Shown here: positions 59,873 to 64,000 of the stretch, piece by piece
How positions within the stretch are numbered: the stretch's first letter is position 1
Layout: each line of letters opens with the position of its first letter
NCBI RefSeq assembly: GCF_900128895.1
Contig: NZ_FSQW01000001.1
Coordinates: 310,001 to 374,000 of the forward strand
DNA from: Parasphingorhabdus marina DSM 22363
GTDB taxonomy: Bacteria > Pseudomonadota > Alphaproteobacteria > Sphingomonadales > Sphingomonadaceae
DNA length: 64,000 bases
Reading direction: 5' to 3'
Translations under genes and position numbers: made by a program
Notes under the pieces: generated by a model
What the model was told of the DNA's origin: nothing
The model's input: the letters and a program-made list of their open reading frames with translations, nothing else
Databases searched by the model: none

Positions 59873-61354
59873 ATGCGTCCATTCAGATCCGCTCTGGGCC
59901 TTTCCGTTATCGCATCCACGCTTGCGACATCACATGTTCCGGCACTGGCCGAAACACCGGAGGAAGCGCTGGCTTCCCGTTTCCGTGCGGTCGAAGCACT
60001 GATTGATGCGCAGATGACAAAGGAAGCCGTGCCCGGCGCCGCGATCGGCATTGTCCATGACCAGAATCTGATCTGGAGTCACCAGTACGGAGTCGAAAGC
60101 CTGAGAACCGGGGCGCCGGTGACCAATGATACATTGTTCAGCATCTGCTCTGTTTCGAAACTGTTTACCGGGGTCGCAGCCATGAACCTTGTCGAAGACG
60201 GCAAGTTGCGGCTGGATGCGCCCGTGTCCGACTATCTTGGCGGTCTCCGGTTACAGGATCGCACCAAAGCCGAGGAACCGGTCACGATCCGCAACATCCT
60301 GTCGCATGTGTCGGGCCTGCCCCGTGAAAGCGCCAAGGATCACTGGGCTGACAACAGCTTTCCGGACCTCGCCAGGCTGCGCGCGGATATTCCGGCGCAT
60401 CAGCAGCTCTACCGCCCCTATGATCACTGGCAATATTCCAATCTGGGCATGTCGATGCTCGGCGATGCCGTCGGGTCAGCCAGTGGTAGCGACTGGGGGC
60501 AATATGTGCGCGAGGAGATTCTGCAGCCGCTGGGCATGACCCGGACCACCACCGACATGCCGTTCGACCAGGTCGGTCAGGGATTTGCCCGCGGCTATTA
60601 TGTCCGCTCTGCCAAAGGTGAACGCAAGCCGGTCGCAGAGCACCAGTTCCGGTCTTTTGCGCCGGCGGCCGGCATCGCCTCGAGTGTGAATGACATGGCA
60701 AAATTTGCCTCCTGGCATTTCCGTCTGCACCGCAATGGCGGAGAAGAAGTGCTTCGGGCGACAACGCTCAAAAACATGCAGCGCGTGCACTGGGTCGGTC
60801 CCGATTTTAACGAGCCCGCCTGGGGACTCGCCTATGCGACCCGGCGCTACGGGGAAAAGACCATGTGGGGGCATGGCGGCTATTGCCCCGGCGCCCGAAC
60901 CGAATTTGTCATGCGCCTGCCGGACCAGATCGGCATGGTCATGATGACCAGCGCCAATGACGTGTCTCCCGGATCCATGGTCCGCACGGTCTACAGTCTG
61001 ACCGAAGGTGCGATCCGCAAGGTGCATGGTGCGAAAGACGAGAAGAAAAAGCCGGCGGAAAGTCAATCGGACGCCAAGAAAGACGTCAATCTGCGCGACT
61101 ATGAGGGCTATTATCTGGTCGAGAATTATGACTGGGACGTCTATGTCGGTGTCAATGAAGACGGACTTTTCGCCATGCCGGTCTTCAACAATGATCCGGC
61201 AGGAAACATGGAAACCTGGCAGCATGTCGAGGGTGACACTTTCCGGCGCAAGCGCAAGGATGACACGCTGGCAGAAGCGATCATTTTCGAACGCGAAGCG
61301 GATGGCCGGGTCAATGCCTATGCCCAGCACAGCTATCGTTATAGCAGGAGGTAA
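59873..61354 (+). CDS. Serine beta-lactamase-fold hydrolase (class C/esterase type)
   Basis: A 493-residue serine hydrolase with signal peptide (cut near ALA-E). SVSK at 93-96 gives the catalytic Ser93/Lys96, YSN at 188-190 is the second motif and HGG near 345 the third. The C-terminal 120 residues (about 370-493) form an extra beta-rich part. It is in the class C beta-lactamase/DD-peptidase/esterase group and acts in the periplasm; beta-lactam cleavage is not established. AGGGGAA precedes the ATG. The LytTR gene is divergent. Confidence 0.85.
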   Translation: MRPFRSALGLSVIASTLATSHVPALAETPEEALASRFRAVEALIDAQMTKEAVPGAAIGIVHDQNLIWSHQYGVESLRTGAPVTNDTLFSICSVSKLFTGVAAMNLVEDGKLRLDAPVSDYLGGLRLQDRTKAEEPVTIRNILSHVSGLPRESAKDHWADNSFPDLARLRADIPAHQQLYRPYDHWQYSNLGMSMLGDAVGSASGSDWGQYVREEILQPLGMTRTTTDMPFDQVGQGFARGYYVRSAKGERKPVAEHQFRSFAPAAGIASSVNDMAKFASWHFRLHRNGGEEVLRATTLKNMQRVHWVGPDFNEPAWGLAYATRRYGEKTMWGHGGYCPGARTEFVMRLPDQIGMVMMTSANDVSPGSMVRTVYSLTEGAIRKVHGAKDEKKKPAESQSDAKKDVNLRDYEGYYLVENYDWDVYVGVNEDGLFAMPVFNNDPAGNMETWQHVEGDTFRRKRKDDTLAEAIIFEREADGRVNAYAQHSYRYSRR

Positions 61355-61384
61355 ACCGGCGATCCGGCCTCCCGGCCCGGGAAA

Positions 61385-62284
61385 CTAGTCGGTCAGGGTG
61401 CGCGGCCGGGCCTGTCGATAGGTCCCGAGCAACCGGACGCTGTTGCAGTGGAAGCCCAGCTCGGCAATCGCCCGGTCCACCGGCGGATCACCGGGCGCGC
61501 CCTCGATATCGGCGTAGAATTTGGTCGCGGCAAAACTGCCGCCTTCCTGATAGCTTTCCAGCTTGGTCATGTTGACGCCATTTGTCGCAAAGCCGCCCAT
61601 GGCCTTGTACAACGCGGCAGGAACATTCTTTACCTCGAAGATCAGCGTCGTCATCACCGGGCCATTTGGTTCCGGGATGGTCGGTTCCGCCGCCAGAACC
61701 ACGAAGCGGGTGGTGTTGTTCGCCGCATCTTCAATCGCTTCGACCACCGGTTCCAGGCCATAAAGCTCCGCCGCCAGTGGTGGCGCGATGGCGGCCGCAT
61801 TGTCATCATCATTTTGCGCAACATAGGCAGCAGCAGCCGCGGTATCGGCATAGGCGACCGGGATGATCTCATGGGCGCGGAGGTAATGGCGGCACTGGCC
61901 CAGTGCCTGAGGATGACTCATCGCGGTCCGGATGGATGCATCGGCAGATTTCGCCATCAGACAGTGGCGGATCGGCATGAAATGCTCCGCGACGATGCTC
62001 AATCCTGATTCGGGGAGCAGAAAATGCATGTCCGCCACCCGCCCATGCAGGCTGTTTTCGATGGGTATGATCGCACTGCTCGCCTTGCCCTTGCTGACGG
62101 CATCGAGAGCATCTTCAAAGGAAAAACAGGGCACCGGCAGGCATTCGGGATCAAATTGCAGCGCCGCCAGATGGGAATTGGCACCCGGCGCACCCTGAAA
62201 TGCAATCGCCTTTTCTGGCTGATTTTCAGCGGTTTCGGTCATTTTCATGACCATCTTCAATGCATTTTGCGGAAAGCTGTCCAT
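61385..62284 (-). CDS. pheA: Prephenate dehydratase
   Basis: A 299-residue prephenate dehydratase, which converts prephenate to phenylpyruvate in phenylalanine synthesis. The catalytic domain covers about 25-205, with TRF (Thr192-Arg-Phe194); the ACT domain covers about 210-290. The ACT motif that is usually ESRP reads ESYQ (243-246), as is common in alphaproteobacteria, so feedback by phenylalanine may differ. GAGAGGGG precedes the ATG. Divergent from the cytochrome c gene. Confidence 0.92.
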   Translation of the reverse strand: MDSFPQNALKMVMKMTETAENQPEKAIAFQGAPGANSHLAALQFDPECLPVPCFSFEDALDAVSKGKASSAIIPIENSLHGRVADMHFLLPESGLSIVAEHFMPIRHCLMAKSADASIRTAMSHPQALGQCRHYLRAHEIIPVAYADTAAAAAYVAQNDDDNAAAIAPPLAAELYGLEPVVEAIEDAANNTTRFVVLAAEPTIPEPNGPVMTTLIFEVKNVPAALYKAMGGFATNGVNMTKLESYQEGGSFAATKFYADIEGAPGDPPVDRAIAELGFHCNSVRLLGTYRQARPRTLTD

Positions 62285-62476
62285 CGGCCCCTCTCAATCC
62301 AGATGCCTCGTTAGTCGAACAGCCGGGGAAAGAGCAAGGCCCGCCAGCCAGCAATGGCGAATTTGCACCAAATTGGCCAATGAAGCCTTGCGTTGGCCTC
62401 ACGCCCTTATTAGAGAAAGCCGGAACTTTCGGCAGGCAGTCATCCTGCCCGCTCAACTCGGGGTTAAGAGATACAG

Positions 62477-63100
62477 ATGGACAATAACAACACCATTGCA
62501 GGCTGGGTTCTGGCTGGCGGCATTGCCGCTCTCGGGTTTTCGATCCTGAGCGGAAAATATTTTCATGCAGACAAGCCCGAGCGCCCGGAAACCATGGGTT
62601 ATGTGATTGAAGGCGTTGAATCCTCTGATGCCGGCGAGGAAGAGATTCCGATGAGCATGATGCTTGCGAAAGCAGATATCTCCGCGGGGGAGCAGGTGTT
62701 CAAGAAATGTGTCGCCTGTCATACCATCAACCAGGGTGGTGCCAATGGCATTGGCCCGAATCTCTATGACACTTTCGACAAATCGCACGGCCATGTCCCC
62801 GGTTTTGCCTATAGCGATGCCCTGACGTCGATCGAGGGCAACTGGAATTTTGACAATATGAACGCGTGGCTGATTTCGCCGCGCCGCTATGCACCGGGTA
62901 CGAAAATGACCTTTGCCGGTCTCGGCAAGCCGGAAGACCGCGCCAATGTCATTGCCTATATGAATGCCCAGGGCTCCAATCTGCCCTATCCCGAACCGCC
63001 TGCCGAAGAAGCAGCTGTTGAAGAAGCAGAGGCCGATGCAGCGGCAGCGGAAGTGGCAGAAGAAACAGCGGAAGCCGACACGGCAGCCGCAACCGAATAG
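62477..63100 (+). CDS. Membrane-anchored cytochrome c
   Basis: A 207-residue c-type cytochrome of class I. An N-terminal membrane anchor (about 7-25) is uncleaved. The heme motif CVACH is at 78-82, and Met144 (GTKMTF) is the likely second ligand. It fits the CycM/cytochrome c552 type that feeds oxidases. The last ~30 residues are an Ala/Glu-rich acidic tail, possibly for docking. AAGAGA precedes the ATG. Divergent from pheA, with a hairpin-forming repeat (62431-62449) before the start. Confidence 0.88.
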   Translation: MDNNNTIAGWVLAGGIAALGFSILSGKYFHADKPERPETMGYVIEGVESSDAGEEEIPMSMMLAKADISAGEQVFKKCVACHTINQGGANGIGPNLYDTFDKSHGHVPGFAYSDALTSIEGNWNFDNMNAWLISPRRYAPGTKMTFAGLGKPEDRANVIAYMNAQGSNLPYPEPPAEEAAVEEAEADAAAAEVAEETAEADTAAATE

Positions 63101-63111
63101 GCTGGCAAACC

Positions 63112-63144
63112 AGGATCAAATCCGCTCGCAGCGCTTTTGATCCT
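63112..63144. terminator. Hairpin between convergent cytochrome c and LysR genes
   Basis: AGGATCAAA at 63112-63120 pairs with TTTGATCCT at 63136-63144 over a 15-base loop that can itself pair (GCT/AGC). It lies between two converging genes and may stop both. No long T-run is present. Confidence 0.45.
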
Positions 63145-63146
63145 GT

Positions 63147-64000
63147 CTATTCGAGAGACTCCAGCACCTTTGTGATCTCCTGCGTAAATCGCCTGAGTCG
63201 GAGCGACTGGCGGCTGGCCGGAGCATATGCGACATTTATCTCCAGGTCCGGCGCCCGCCATTCGGGCGCAAGCCGGACCATGCCTCCCGCCTTGAGTTCG
63301 CTCTTGATCAGCCATTCCGGCAATACGGCGAATGTGTGACCGGAACGCACCGACCGCAAAATGGCCGCGATGTTGCTGGTGAGAAACACCGGTTCGGCTT
63401 TCAGCACCTTCTGTCTGCCATCTTCATCAGTGAGTGGCACCTTTCCGGCTTCGAAAGGCGTCAGCGCAGCAAAGGGAAGCCGTGACAGGTCCCTGATTCG
63501 CATCGAACTGTCGGAACCGGCGAAATCGCGCGAAGCGGCGAGAATGCGGCGAACCGACGTGACCGGACGGACAACCAGCCTGTCGTCGGGTACCGCTCCG
63601 ACCTTGATCCACAGGTCACAACCCATATCGGAAAACCGGATGACATCATCATCGAGTATCCATTCGATTTGCACGCCCGGCCAGGTTTTCTGAAAAGTCG
63701 CAACGGCGTCGGCCAGCACGCCCTGACCCAGAGCAACCGGCGCAACGACGCGAAGCGACCCCTTCATGGCATCGGCTTCGCCCGCAAAACGTTCTGTCAG
63801 CACCTCCCACGCGCCAATCTGTGCGCGGGCGCTCTCGAGACAGGCCTCACCCGCAGATGTCAGAGCGAGACTATGGGTCGTGCGGGAAATCAGCTGCACA
63901 GCAAGGCGTTCCTCGAGGTCGGACAGCTGACGGCTGGCGGAAGCCTGGGACAGGCCAAGATCGCGCGCGGCGGCGCTGATCGAACCACGTTCGGAAATTC
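63147..64000 (-). CDS. LysR-family transcriptional regulator, 5' end beyond window
   Basis: A LysR regulator running leftward into the window. The frame is open to base 64000, and the wHTH is visible there (ISAAARDLGLSQASASRQLS). GTG at 63899 is an internal codon, not a start. The window holds about 284 residues, including the whole substrate-binding domain; only the first few residues are missing. The last part reads VLESLE. Target and effector are unknown, and the divergent neighbour lies outside the window. Confidence 0.86.
   Translation of the reverse strand, partial: ISERGSISAAARDLGLSQASASRQLSDLEERLAVQLISRTTHSLALTSAGEACLESARAQIGAWEVLTERFAGEADAMKGSLRVVAPVALGQGVLADAVATFQKTWPGVQIEWILDDDVIRFSDMGCDLWIKVGAVPDDRLVVRPVTSVRRILAASRDFAGSDSSMRIRDLSRLPFAALTPFEAGKVPLTDEDGRQKVLKAEPVFLTSNIAAILRSVRSGHTFAVLPEWLIKSELKAGGMVRLAPEWRAPDLEINVAYAPASRQSLRLRRFTQEITKVLESLE

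Overview
The window looks like a chromosomal segment of an alphaproteobacterium, most likely Sphingomonadales. This is inferred from high-GC dense coding, two large TonB-dependent receptors (one Oar-like), Spinster-type MFS carriers, a GH42 beta-galactosidase, an alphaproteobacterial-type prephenate dehydratase and a membrane-anchored cytochrome c. No rRNA, tRNA, transposase, integrase or CRISPR array was seen. Both window ends cut genes (leuC-like at the left, a LysR regulator at the right).

Bases 1-25233 are a dense catabolic region. The rightward operon (1-7897) encodes a LeuCD-type hydro-lyase, an HMG-CoA-lyase-family lyase, a family III CoA-transferase, a KstD-like flavoprotein, an NmrA-like reductase and an MFS carrier. 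It reads as a hydrate / activate with CoA / cleave module, as in citraconate-citramalate breakdown. A leftward operon (12118-7932) carries a cysteine-free Asp/Glu-racemase-like protein, two NTF2-like paralogues and a TonB receptor. A divergent GntR/FCD regulator (12227) and a second CoA-transferase (leftward), HMGL-like lyase, HyuA/HyuB pair and SDR (rightward) follow. Near-identical TTGTATACAA palindromes lie in both divergent promoter regions, tying these units to the GntR protein. Beyond come two divergent SDRs, a second MFS carrier and an acyl-CoA dehydrogenase pair, with TGGT-n-ACCA dyads upstream of the SDRs and the MFS gene. No gene here gives away the substrate; this is the best candidate for an undescribed pathway.

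Bases 25374-32846 form a leftward seven-gene operon in which every junction is a 4-nt start/stop overlap: DUF4129, DUF4350, MoxR ATPase, DUF58, SpoIIM-like, RDD and, at its 3' end, an aromatic-hydroxylase-type FAD monooxygenase. Bases 32921-38700 hold membrane and lipoprotein genes, a YhhQ-type queuosine-precursor transporter, and a rightward set that suggests nucleoside handling: LOG-type phosphoribohydrolase, NupC transporter, Fe(II)/2OG dioxygenase and a uridine-kinase-like enzyme.

Bases 38935-64000 hold an Oar-like receptor coupled to a PhoD-like phosphatase, GH42 beta-galactosidase, a Tat-exported PhoX-like protein, a second acyl-CoA dehydrogenase pair (possibly preceded by a 23-codon leader ORF), DUF1993, MAPEG, LysR, a diguanylate cyclase, DNA polymerase I, an aldose-dehydrogenase-like lipoprotein, an exported amidohydrolase, a LytTR membrane regulator divergent from a beta-lactamase-fold serine hydrolase, prephenate dehydratase, a cytochrome c and a truncated LysR gene. 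These are mostly housekeeping or accessory genes.
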